Below are positions 10,518-23,184 of a stretch of DNA of 64,000 bases, piece by piece. The translations under genes and the position numbers were made by a program. The notes below the pieces were generated by a model. The model worked only from the letters and a program-made list of their open reading frames with translations. It did no database searches and was not told where the DNA came from. Location of the stretch: NCBI GenBank assembly GCA_039105265.1, contig JAPFFF010000028.1, positions 1,860,001 through 1,924,000 on the forward strand. Direction: 5' to 3'. Numbering within the stretch: position 1 is the first letter of the stretch; the number at the start of each line of letters is the position of its first letter. This DNA comes from Tritrichomonas musculus. Lineage: Eukaryota > Parabasalia > Tritrichomonadida > Tritrichomonadidae.

Positions 10518-11096
10518 AAATCAATTCACTTATGAAACCAATTGATTTCTGAAAAACTTTATTCAAATTGATTTATTCAAAATTATTGAATGGTACGTTT
10601 ATAACTTTTTAAAATATAAATATCGAAATGAATTGTAGCTTTTTTATCATGATTGTCATTTAAATAATATACTTATGACTATTGATTATTTTAAACGATT
10701 TGAAATTAAAATTTATTTTAAAATATCAGAGAAAATAATTAATTTATAAAATATCTTAAAATAAAAAAAAACGTTTAAATAATTTAAAATGATTACAAAT
10801 TGATAGTATTTCATTAAAAATTCTTATGAATTGAAACCTAAAAATTCATTCAATTGAATAAAATATTTATTATTTTTTTTTCCCCTGAGAAAACTATTAC
10901 TCAAGCATTTTATATTTTAAAATTAATATTAATTATTAGCAATACATTAATTTTGATATATTATTTTAAAAAATGTTGAAATTTTTTTAAGATTAGAGTG
11001 TTTTAAAATGTCTTAAACGTAACATTCAAAATATAATTTTATGAAAGTTAAGAAGAAGTTTTTTCATAAAACATCAAAAAACTTCATGAAAAAAAT

Positions 11097-11136
<40 letters not shown>

Positions 11137-11406
11137 AAAAGATTCTTTCATATAAATCTCGTTTAACTAAACAAAAAGTTTAAATTTCATTGCTTTTCAA
11201 TCAATATAAAATTTGAATCACTCATTTAACTTTTTCAAAATAATACAAACTCTCAATTTGAGCGTTAATGAGCTGATTTTTTGTGTTTATTTGTTAATCA
11301 ATTTGTTATTGCTATTAACAAGCAGTTTAAGTCATATTTTTATTTATGCATCTGATATGAAATAATATCTTTATATATTTTGTGAATTTTTTGTTTATTT
11401 TGTTTA
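10518..11406. other. AT-rich intergenic, start of gene desert
   Basis: No coding sequence is evident. A (TA)n microsatellite lies at about 11100-11128. Confidence 0.6.
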
Positions 11407-12159
11407 CAGCTGTTTCGGAAATAGATTAGAATTTTTTGGAAATAAAATAGAATGATTTGAATGGTTTATAAAACCGCTAAAATATTTTTGGAAATAAAAG
11501 AGTAAACGATTATTTTGCATTCAATTTCCCTTTTTTTTTTGTTGATGAAAAAAATGTTAATCAGAAGCAAATATTAATTACATCTAAACAATCTTTTGCC
11601 AATTTAATATATTTTGACAGATGTTATTAAAAAGATACTTTATAATTGATATTTTACCGATTGCATAATATCTTTTTTAAATTATATCCTGGATAAAACA
11701 AAAAGAAAATTTCTTTTCATATTCGATATAATAATCAATAATAATCATAAATAAAGTGATTTTCTCATTAATGAAAGAGTTTTTTCAAAATATACATTAT
11801 CATCAATTTTCATATTAAAAATCATAAAAAATGCATAATTGTCGATAAATTGAAGATTTTGTTGAGTAATTTTGGATGAAAACAATATTTTAGTAATATC
11901 ATATTAAAAACACAATAACATACTCTATGTTTCATATCGAACTGTTAAAAACAAAACTCGTGTATATATTAGCATAATAATGTGTAAAACGCCATAAAAT
12001 TTCTTTAATCTATCTTTTAATTATGTTTTTAAGTATGATAAAATTGAACATAAAATGATCGTTCCTATTTTATTTCCAAAAAAAATATTTAATTTCAAAA
12101 ATAATAAAACGGTTACTATTTTATTTCCAAAAAATTCTAATCTATTTCCGAAACAGCTG
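11407..12159. mobile_element. 753-bp MITE, TA target duplication (Tc1/mariner type)
   Basis: The terminal inverted repeats start CAGCTGTTTCGGAAATAGAT and are identical for 44 bp. Weaker similarity extends to about 120 bp, including two GGAAATAAAATAG blocks per end. Each end is flanked by TA, the target duplication expected of Tc1/mariner transposons. No transposase is present, so it would need one from elsewhere. Assignment to the superfamily rests on the TA duplication alone. Confidence 0.85.
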
Positions 12160-12957
12160 TATTTTTAATTAAATATATTTTGGAATCGACTCATCATAAA
12201 TCACAAGTTAGAATCAATTTTTATCATGAAAATAATGAAAAAAGCAAATAATAAAAAAATTAACGTACATATCAAAAAATTACGTTTATAATATTTTGTT
12301 ATTTAGAGGTGTTAGATTTTGTTTATGTATTGTTTATTATTCATAATAATTGGATAACATAAATTGTTAATGGAAATTTAGTTTTGTTCAAAAAACAAAA
12401 ATTATTATCATTATAAAATTTTCAATTTTTGTATATAAACTTATATTTTTCATATTTTGTTATTTAGAGGTGTTAGATTACAATTTTATTTTTTAACAAA
12501 AAGTTTAATATGCTATTCAATATCAATTTTTTTTTTTGTGAAAAAAATTGAGAACTTATTTTATAAAAATATTACTATTATAATATATTTAAAATATTTC
12601 TGTTTTGCACAAGAAAAATTATATATTTTTTTTATTGAAATAAAATAATATATAAACTATGCAATATTTAGATTAATAAAAATATTTATATATTGATAAA
12701 TATGCTATATTGTATAAATAAAATATAAAATATAAACTTAATATACTGTTAAAAAATAAAAATTATATATTTTTCTGGTATATATTTCATTTTCATAAAT
12801 ATTATTAATAATTGAAATCTTTTACCGATCTAATTATATTTTATTTTAAACGATTAGAATACAAAAAATAAAAAGAATAAATTCATAAAATATACAATTT
12901 TACCAGAATTCACAAAAATACGGTATAAACATGGTATTAATACCGTATTTTATTTTG
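12160..12957. other. AT-rich spacer with a 27-bp direct repeat
   Basis: The sequence ATTTTGTTATTTAGAGGTGT and its next few bases occurs at about 12292 and again at about 12453, 160 bp apart. Nothing else was recognised except a palindrome-like stretch (AATACGGTAT...ATACCGTATT, about 12918-12950) beside the next element. Confidence 0.6.
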
Positions 12958-12965
12958 GTATAAAT

Positions 12966-14080
12966 AGAGGAGGGTGAACCATAGATCTGCTCGTTAGTTG
13001 GTTTCCAAATTAAGAGAGTTTAAACATATTCATATGTGTGATAAAATTGCCTACACAGCAATTAAATCCTTCTATACGTTTTGGAGTTTTCATTCAAATC
13101 GGATAATCCCATTTCAAATTTTAGTATTGAAATCGTGTTTTCTCTCAATTTATAAGTATTGAAATCGTGTTTTCTCTCAATTTATAAGTATTGAAATCGT
13201 GTTTTTTCTCAATTTATAAGTATTGAAATCGTGTTTTCTCTCAATTAAAAGTATTGAAATCGTGTTTTTTCTCAATTTGTAGTATTGAAATATTTTTTAT
13301 ATTTCTAAATTGATATAAACTATTCTCAAAATTTATTATATCAAAGATTTGCTGGAAATAATAAATATCCCAACATTTATTGAAAGATAATTTATAATTA
13401 TTTTAATATATAATTATTTATTTATGCTTGTATTATATATCAATTTGATTTATATAAAATTAGTATATCACATTGAAAATATTTCCCAAAATCACAAAAT
13501 AGCTTATATCAATTATATTAAATTCATAACTATTATAAAACAATAATTTATGAATAAAAATCAAAATATATTTTGTATTTATTTAGATATCTGTAAATGA
13601 AATCTCAAAAATAAAAACAATTAAAAAAACTTTGATAAAATAAAATATAAGTTTATTTTTTTATTGAGGATTATATAATATGGTTTCATATTTTAATTCA
13701 ATGCCTAAATATATGCTTTATTTATGATTTTTGGATCAAAAATTCTAATTATTTTGAATTTGTATAACAAAAATCATATTTTTTCCTAAATGGTTAGAAA
13801 AAGTATAAAAATGTTTTCAGAATCGCATAAAGAAGCCATAAACAAATACATTTCATATAATAATTGATGATTGCTGACGTTTTAACTTCATTCAAAATAT
13901 TATAATTTTAAAGATTTAAAAAAATATCTTATTTAAGAAATTTAAATAAATACTATACTTATAATACAATTAAATACAATTTAATAATTAAGAAAATAAA
14001 GGTATTATTCTTTATTTAAGAAGATATCATTATTTTTAAAATAAACTTTTTCAATAAGTTTTTTTGGTTCACCCTCCTCT
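12966..14080. mobile_element. 1115-bp non-autonomous DNA element, 8-bp target duplication
   Basis: The ends are 16-bp perfect inverted repeats, AGAGGAGGGTGAACCA and its complement. They are flanked by GTATAAAT at 12958-12965 and 14081-14088. An 8-bp duplication fits hAT-like (also P or Merlin-like) transposons. There is no open frame of note inside. It carries a 32-bp tandem array near its left end. Confidence 0.9.
13123..13283. repeat. five tandem 32-bp units inside the 12966-14080 element
   Basis: The units begin AGTATTGAAATCGTGTTTT and continue with C/T-rich CTCAATTTATA. Five copies differ by one or two bases and small length changes. The array is direct with no spacer sequence. Confidence 0.9.
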
Positions 14081-14088
14081 GTATAAAT

Positions 14089-17000
14089 ACGGTATAATTT
14101 TTGTATAAAAAGGAGAGGTATTCATGTAGAGAAATTGACGAAATATTGTAATATTGATCATATTTTCTTTATTTTTATTTTGAAACTAAGAAAGAACTTT
14201 AATGGATAAGAATTTTATACTCCTATTTTTGAGATATTTCTATTTTTATTTTTCTGAATAAGAATCGTTTTATAATTGAGAGGCTATATAATTTTTTTTA
14301 TATAAAAATTATATATATATAAATATATATATAATTTTGTTTTATTAATTATTAAGTATATATATATTGATAACTTATTAATACTTATATGTTTAAAAAA
14401 TATTTATTTTCTAGAGATACACTTGTTTATATTTTTTTTATTTTTTAAAATTTTTAACTTTTTCAGTTATTATATTTTTTATATTGAAATAATAAACATT
14501 TTTTATCCTAGTAGTATTTTTATTAAAACATTATTTTATTTTATATATATAATATATATTATATTTTATATACTATATAAATTTTATATTTAAGTTTTAC
14601 ATTATATATTAAATAGATAAATTGACAAAAAAAAAATGAAAAATTCAATTAAACGATGATTTTTAATTGAATTTCTAAAAAAATATTAAATATTGTGGTT
14701 TTCAATATATTAAATATTAAAGTTATTTTTATAATATAATACATAATAATTTTACTTTATAAAAAATATTTTTAATAATATTTTTAAGAAGATGAGGAAA
14801 TTTATATTTTTCAAGAATCACTTCACTATTAACTTCACTTCACCGAAAATAATCATCTCACGTCACTAAAACAATAATAACGTACCAAAATACGATGAAA
14901 AATAATTCAAAATAATGCAAAATATAAAATTACATTTTTCTTTAAAATGAGAGTATAAAGTAACTTATTTACATAATAAAATTTATTTAAATATTTATAA
15001 TTATTATATTGTACAATTAGTATATAATTATTTCGTAAATCAATTGAGAAATAAGTCATTTTCTTAATTTTTTAATGTAAATTTGCATTTAAATTTATAT
15101 ATGGCTAATAAATTGGATATATAACAGATAATATATTTTATAAATAAAATAGTAACCGTTTTATTATTTTTGAAATTAAATATTTTTTTTTTGGAAATGG
15201 AAATAAAATAGTAACCGTCTTTTTGCTGCAAAGCGAGTTATTTGTTAAATTTTTGATTTTAATGAATATATATATTATTCATAAAAATTTCCTTAAAAAA
15301 ATGAGTGTCTTATTGAAAAAAAGTCAGCTATATCAATAAGTCAAAAGAGTTCTCGCGGTTCAATAATATAATCATATATGAACATGTTTACTAAAATTAT
15401 AATCTAACTTTAAATTGATATTTTTAAGCATAAATAAGGATAATCATGATTTATAATTTCAATATGTATACAAATATTCAAACATTATTCTCAATTTTTT
15501 GTGAAAGCCAAAAAATAAAAAAAAAACTTAGATATTTTGAGAAAAATTAAACGAATTTCTGATAAAATAAAATAACAAAATAATATATATATATATAAAT
15601 GAATATATTATACTTTTTATAAAATGTATAATGTATTATTTCACTAAAGCTTGAATTTTTGGCTTATAGGCTGTTATATAGTGCAATTTTTATTGAAAAA
15701 GTTTATCTATTGTTGTATTCAATTTACTTTTTGAGAAATCCGGTTAAATAAGCTTCTAAAAATGTTCAAACTGCAAAAAAGTCCAAAGCGCGCAATCTCT
15801 TACTATCTCAAAATCATATTATCTCTTTTCCTCCATAAAGAAAAGCATTGAAATTTATAAAATATTTATGCTTTTGCTGACTTCTTGATATATATTTAGT
15901 ATTGCTAGCTTACAATAATCTCCATTTCTTGGCTTTTAGATCAAATAAACAAAGGTATTCATCATAATGATACTCTTTTTTTTCTAACGCTAGACTAATG
16001 TTTAATATTCCAACAAAATCTTTTAGATAAATACATGATAATAATGTCCTAATTGACACTTTAGTTTGAGAAATTATTCTATTTTTTATTATATTGTATA
16101 TTCATGACTTTTAAAGATCCCTCAATTGTGCGCCTACTTTTTATAAAACATTTTTTTTTTTTTTTTTTTAGGAGTGTGAGCTTTTGGAGTATTCTTAGAT
16201 AAGATTCGTGAAGCTGAACTTGTGGAAAAGAAGTATAGGCTAGGGGAAATAGCAACCTCAGTCCATATTGCTATTAATTCTTGTTAGGCGGTATTTTTCT
16301 ATACTTATCAATTTCATACATAAAATCCCAATATCTTTAAAATCAAATACCAACATCATAACCATTGCCCTTAGCTTAATTTTTTTATCTTTTATAATTT
16401 CACCCCTCAAGAAGTACTTTCTAATAATTACCCTTCCAATTATACCAATAATATCTTCCTTTTGCATGCCTTAAGTATATATAAAGAGTTTTTAATTCGC
16501 TCATTAGTATGATGGGAAAAAATTAAATTGTAGTCTTTATAACATTCATAACTATATTATATATAATGAACATACTTGCACTATTTTGGTCACCATCAGT
16601 TTTTTCTTCTTCATGTTGAAATATAAAGAATCAATACAAAAAAAGTGTTTGCATATCTCAAATTTAAGGTAATATATATTCAGAATGACATGAATATCAT
16701 TCATTTATGTTAATATAAAAAAGAAAGTACAATAGAACGAATATACATGAATCAAAACTAAGTTATTTTTTTTTTGTTTACATGGAGATTCATGATTTTA
16801 TTATATATTTTTTATGTAATGTTTTAAAAAAGTAATAAAATAGTATTTTCTATTAGTTCCTCCTTTGAAATTTTAAAATTTAAATATATTATATATATAT
16901 GTGATTGGATACATATCAATTATATGTTTAAATTATGCTAAAATAATATACATATTCATATATTTATATTTTTAGGTCAATCTTATAAAGCTCTCAATTT

Positions 17001-18540
17001 ATTTTTTGAATGAAAACATAAATTTCTCATTAAAAATTATATTATTATTATTTTTAATTTGATATTAGGCATATATATAAATAATAATATTTATATTTAT
17101 AATATATATCTTTAATATATCCAAATTATCGAGATGATTATATATTTTAGTCAATTATCTGAATAATATCATTTTAACAGGAATATATATGAGAATAATA
17201 TTACATAACTGTTGTTTTACCAAATATCATGTGAAGATCAAAAATGTATAGTAATTTCAAACTTTTCAAAACTAATTAAATTCATAAAATTATAAATGAT
17301 AATAATATTTGCATAGAAATATAGTTGATAATCTTATTAAGTTAAGTAAATCTTTTTTATATAAAGGAAAGCAAAGGATTTTCATTTAAATTTCATGAAT
17401 TCTTTAATAAATAAAATATTTTTCGCGTAATTATATATTATAAGTGAAAATAAAATTGATAATTTTGGATTAAAGCCTTATTAATTATATATTTACAAAA
17501 TCATCTTATTTCATCTAAAAAAAAGTATTTTCATTTTTTAACCTATTGTAAAATCTAATGATACTGTTTTAAAAGTATTATTGATCAAAAAAAAAAACTT
17601 ATTCAAAACATATTTAGAGATATTTAAATTTTATTATGTATCAATGCTTGTAAATAACCACAATTATTCCTCAGAATCTTCTCAATTTTTCCCTTCTCAA
17701 ATATGTGTAGATTGACTTTAGCGGCAAAAATAATTCAAAATATAAAATTAAAATATCTTATTAAATAACATTTAATATAGGTATTAATATATATTATAAT
17801 TATTATATAAAATATATTATACGAATATACATATTACACTATATTTAATACTTATTATATCAAATTTATGATACTTTAATTGTTAATTCAAAATTTTCTT
17901 TGAAATATTGTTAATAAAAAAAATAACCTTTTCAAATTAAAATGTATTAATATCTTAATATATTATGAATATGAATACTTTACCGGAAATAAATATAAAT
18001 ATAAATAAAAAATAAACAATTAAAAATAGATTTATATTGTGAAAAATAAAACATAAAAACAAAACCATTTTATATAAAAAATTTAATATATAAAAAACTA
18101 TATTTCACTTGGAATTCGATATTATATGTTGATAAAAACGCAATCATATACAATTTATTAAAAAGAAACAATTTTTTGGAAATTTCAAATAATTTCCAAA
18201 ATACGCTTTTTTTAATTCTATTATAATATTTTGATAATCAAGCTTCATTATAACCAAAATATTGCAAAATTTTCTTTTTTTATATTTTCCATTTAAAAGA
18301 TATAATATCCCATTAAAATGAATTTCTTCAAAATTTACTCAAAGTCAGCCTAGTTGATTTTCATGTAATATTCAATAAATATTATCATTTATACTTGATA
18401 TAATTTATTTTTTGAATCTAATATCTTTATATCATATGTCGATTATTCCCAATTTTTAAAATATTTCTCCCAAAGATTAAAAATGATCTTAAAAAAATAC
18501 CGGTAACATAATAATTTATTTTTCTAAATTGCAATAAAAT
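14089..18540. other. AT-rich gene desert
   Basis: 4.4 kb of extremely AT-rich sequence. Apart from the MITE fragment at 15143 I see no supported gene. Open frames of 68-69 codons overlap on both strands at 16258-16474; the minus-strand one has an ordinary composition but no recognisable domain. A T17-18 run lies near 16150. Confidence 0.55.
15143..15219. repeat. fragment of the 11407-12159 MITE family
   Basis: About 75 bp match the right subterminal region of the TA-flanked MITE, in the opposite orientation. It has two copies of AAATAAAATAGTAACCG separated by the same TTTTGAAATTAAATATTT stretch. The termini are missing. Confidence 0.7.
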
Positions 18541-18563
18541 TTATAATTGTTTTTTTAAAACCT

Positions 18564-18712
18564 GGCGTTTTTGAAAAAACGAGTTTTTTAATTTTACCTG
18601 GCAGAAGGTCAAATGTGGCGTTTTTGATTTTTTAAAAAAATATTGATCAAAAACGCCTTTAGAAAAAGTGAAAAATTGAGTAGTTGGAAAAAAATTGAAT
18701 AGGCGTTTTTGA
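18564..18712. repeat. cluster of four GGCGTTTTTGA motifs with a hairpin
   Basis: GGCGTTTTTGA occurs at 18564, 18617 and 18702 on the plus strand and once inverted ending at 18657. The pair 18617-18628 and 18646-18657 is a perfect 12-bp inverted repeat with a 17-nt AT loop. GC triplets are rare in the surroundings, so the clustering stands out. Role unknown. Confidence 0.6.
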
Positions 18713-19659
18713 TTTATCCCCAATTTTTTTTTTTTTTTTTTTTTTTTGGTACTAGTTTTTTTGCACAAAAAGTGCCCAAAAAGTGAAAAATACTGAAAAA
18801 GTTTCCCAAAAAGTGCTTTTTGCACAAAAAGTGACAAATTTGGAGAAAAAAAAAACTTAAATAAATCATAAATAGAATTAAAATGTTTTTATAAAAATTA
18901 TAATATAAAATGTATAAGTCCATATGAAATAAAAAATGGTATAAAATTGAGAAATGCAAATTATCTTATATATTTCATATATTTGATCTAATATTGTGAA
19001 AAAGGCAAATTATCATTTAATGTAGTTTGTATATTAATATTTGCGTGTCATTTTCGCGATAATATTGATACTTCAAATATTGATTGATTTTCTAAAAATA
19101 AAAGAAAATTACTTATTTGAAATTATTTAACGTTAATTAACAAATTAGTCATCACCATTTTTAATTTAATAATGTTTTTTATGAGATAATTTTATATTAA
19201 ATGTGAGATATTATTTTCTCAGAAAAAAAACAAAATAATTAAAATTGATAATAAAATATTGAATGGCAATAGAAAAATTATTGAATTAATTATTATTATA
19301 TTTCATATTTATTTATTTTAATATGTTCATGCACTATACGGATATATAAACTTTAATCTGCTTATATAATATTATTAAACATATATTTGGTGGTTATTTT
19401 ATATGATATAAATGTTATATTTCATAGAATTCATATTTTATATTTTGTGAATAAAGTATAATTTTGAATAAAAATAATTATATATTGAATGCATTGAAAT
19501 ATTTATTTTTATAAACGGCTCTTTTATCTTTTATCGATTTATTTTACAATAGAAAAGATTTTTAATATTAATAATATGATATAATTATTTAGTATATTGT
19601 TCATTATTTTGGAGTTCCTGATATTTTCCTTTATGTGGTGAAAATTGAACAATTTGATG

Positions 19660-19903
19660 AAAATATTATATCTTCTCTTAATCCAGTTACATGAACTAGC
19701 AATAAACGATATAAAGTAATTTAATGGTTATTATAGTTGTTCATTCTTATTCTTTCATTTGTTTTCATAGAATCTTATTTCAAAATATTATATCTTCTCT
19801 TCATCCAGTTATATAAACTAGCAATAAACGATATAAAGTAATTTAATGGCTATTATAGTTGTTCATTCTTATTCTTTCATTTGTTTTCATGGAATCTTAT
19901 TAA
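19660..19903. repeat. 122-bp tandem duplication in the left arm only
   Basis: Two adjacent copies begin AAAATATTATATCTTCTCTT (19660 and 19782). The right arm has a single copy at the equivalent place. The duplication therefore arose after the arms separated and explains most of their length difference. Confidence 0.85.
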
Positions 19904-20178
19904 GAAATTTAATATTTTTTTTTTTTTTCCCCTCTCTCTCCCCTCACTATTTCATTTAGTATATATTAGTATATAATAAATTGTAGTGTTATCTGATATT
20001 ATGATAACACAAATACTTTATTTATTTTATGCTTATTTCATACAAATCATCAATTTTCGATTTTGAATATGCTCATTGAATTATTTCAATGGATAAAATA
20101 TAAAGAAATGGTTTTTTAATTTCTAACTAACGACAGGTTTTTTGTTTTAAGTAATCAAATTATTACAATCAAGGAGGT

Positions 20179-23100
20179 CTTTCACGTTAATATTAATTTA
20201 ATTTTTCTTTGTTTGAATCAACCTTAATATTTATTTTTATATAGTCGTTCTCGTTTCTTCTATCATTTTTTTACTGCATAAACAATCATTATTATCACCC
20301 ATTCTATCATTATTACTAAGCATGCGGTAATATCCTAAAATGGATCAGGAGAAAAAATCTTTATCCGAGGATAAGTTATCATTATTATCATTCGTTCAAT
20401 CATTATCCTAGTATATTCATCATAATTCTTACTTATATATTTAAGGATGACCTAGGATATTGATTGTGAAAACGCATACAAATAATTGATAGAGCATTGA
20501 ATTTATTCAAATTTTACATTTATAAAAAAAGTAATACCAAAGATTCGAATCATCAATTTGGACTACTAACCGAGTTGAAAAATTGATATGCTTTGATTAA
20601 ATCTTATTTTACAAGGATTAAACAATTCGAATATTATTGTTGAACATATTTTGAAAATTTTCAAAAAATACTCACTTTTTATACTTTATTAATCAAATTT
20701 CAAAATTTATAAATGGAAAACATCATCATTGCCATAATTCAAGTCAAATATTTTGATTTTTCAGATGCTATATCATTTGAATTTTAATAATTGTTTTTTA
20801 TATTTTTTTTACTTTTTTATATTTTATTGAACTATTCCATGACGTTTACAAGAAAGAAATTTCATCATACCTCTCTTTATTGAAGATAAAAAAATTTTTT
20901 ATAATTAATTTTCTGTTGAAACATTGAATAATTAATTTGCATATTATTTATGATTTAAAAATATATTATCCAAAATTAATCATTAAATATAATATAAACA
21001 TTTTTTATTAAATATATGAAAGATAAAATTAATATAAATTTTCATATTAATCAAAATAAATAATAATTTTCTTATGTAAAATTTGAAATAATTATAAATT
21101 TCTACTCTCATTTTTCAATAAGGAAAATTTTATAAATAACTTTTGAATACCCTAAAAAAAAATTGAATGATCATATAAAAAAAATTGTCCAAAAATATTT
21201 TTTGGTTTTTTCCTTTTTTAAAGCTTCCCTGAACATTTAATTTCTGCTACAATTGTTGATTCCTTAAATACTATTATTAATTTATCGATTGCAATGATCA
21301 AATACGAAATTTTTGAAAAATATCAATATCAATTTGCAGTTTTAATTAATATAATGAAGAGCAATATGGTTAAATGATTTATTTACCAAAATTAGACACG
21401 TATGAATATTTATATTTTTAATGAAACCTTATCAAAGAGGAGATCCGAGTTTTTGCATGGGTTTACTTTTTTACCGCTTTTTTTATATCAAATCAAATTA
21501 TTCAAATCATATTTAATCAGCATAGTCCTACGTAAAATATTCTGAATTTTTAAATGGTATAGTCCTCGAATCTTAAATACTTTTAGAAAAAAAGTTTTTG
21601 TTGGCTGTTGAGCCTATTAAACGCAAATTATCTCAATATAAGAATGCAGTTGTTATTATTAATCATATTAATTTTGGTTTACACATGATATTCATATTGT
21701 TTGTCATTTAATTTTTTAATAAACATTGCTTAACATTTACATCCGAATTTTTGCATATATCTTAAAATTTTTTTATCATAATATTTAATGATTTCGGTAT
21801 AAAATTAAAATTCCAAATATTTTACATATTTCCCCAAAATATAAAAAGCTAAAAATGATTTGAAAGTCATAAAACAAATCGTTTTTTTGGAAGACTCTTT
21901 CAAAAATTTAAGAAAAAATTTGAAATAGTATTCAAAAAGTTTTAGATCGGAGTTCGTCCTTAAATTATCACTCATTTTATCATTATTCTTTTCATTCTAT
22001 CATAATATTTACTTGTTTATTATAATTGTTATTTATTTAATCATTATTATCAATCATTCTATCATTATTAACTCTAGTTCAATCATTATTCCAGCTTATT
22101 CATCATAATTCTTACTTTTTTATTATAATTATCAATCATTTTAACATTATTCTTATTCAAACTATCATAATTCTTATTTGGTTAATGCAATTATCACTCA
22201 TTTAATCAATAATATCATTCATTCTATTATTATTTTCATTTAATACATCATAATCCTTATTAATATACTTTGATTATCACTCATTCTACCATTATTCTAG
22301 CATATACAGTAGTTATTATAAGAGGCGAAGCTACACTAAAATAATTCGAGATAATAACACCGAGATAATAACGGGATAATAATACCTGGATGATAATTCG
22401 AGATGACAGCACCGAGATAAAGATACGTGACTATGCTCCTGAAACGTGATTAACACCTTAGCATATTTCTATAGACTCATATCTGATCCCAAGATAACTA
22501 TATATAGTATGTTAATTGTTTTAGCGTGTCTACACCTGTTATAGTAATTAAATATACATCATTATTCTCATAAATCTATTATACTTTTCTCTCATTCTAT
22601 CATTATCCTAGGAGTATACGCTGGGCTGTGCATCATTTACTGTTTCAGAGACTTAACGACACATATTTTTTATATCTTTGACGATTTCATTCTTTTCACG
22701 GTCAATTTATGGTATTGCTTTTTCTCATAAAGTAACTCCTGCGGTGATTTGCATTAAAATACGCCTTTGTCAACCAAATAACAATTATTACAATTATTAC
22801 AAATTGTAATAATTTGTACATTAACAATTTAATGAAAATCTTGGGAGAATTATGACATATATTTTAGAGTGATGCTAACATGATTAGTAATTATATTAAA
22901 TAAACGAGTATTATTACAAATCAAATGATAATAATGATAAAAAGTGTGATATTTATGATTTATAAATGAAGATTTTGATAGAACGAATGATAATAATGAT
23001 GGGTTGAGTTGGATTAATGATGGATAGTTAATATATATTAACAAATTAAATGTATAATCATTCATATTGGGATCTGTTCTATCAATCTTTTCAATATTTT

Positions 23101-23184
23101 GAAAATATTTAAAAATTCACAATTTTAGGGATTTAATTAAAATATGATTGTTATAATATGTAATATTAATGTAAATGAACTCCT
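20179..23184. other. centre of the inverted-arm element
   Basis: No gene was recognised. Degenerate ATCATT-rich repeats (TCATTCTATCATTATT-like, 30-45 bp spacing) occupy about 20265-20440 and 21965-22310. A short direct repeat containing ATAATTCGAGAT and CACCGAGATAA occurs at about 22340 and 22390. The rest is AT-rich. Confidence 0.55.

Noticed and set aside
13123-13283. CRISPR-like look of five 32-bp repeats
   Set aside because: Units are contiguous with no spacers, inside a transposon of a eukaryotic genome; a plain minisatellite.
16258-16474. Overlapping 68-69 codon frames on both strands
   Set aside because: No recognisable family and the two strands mirror each other; kept only as a note on the intergenic entry.
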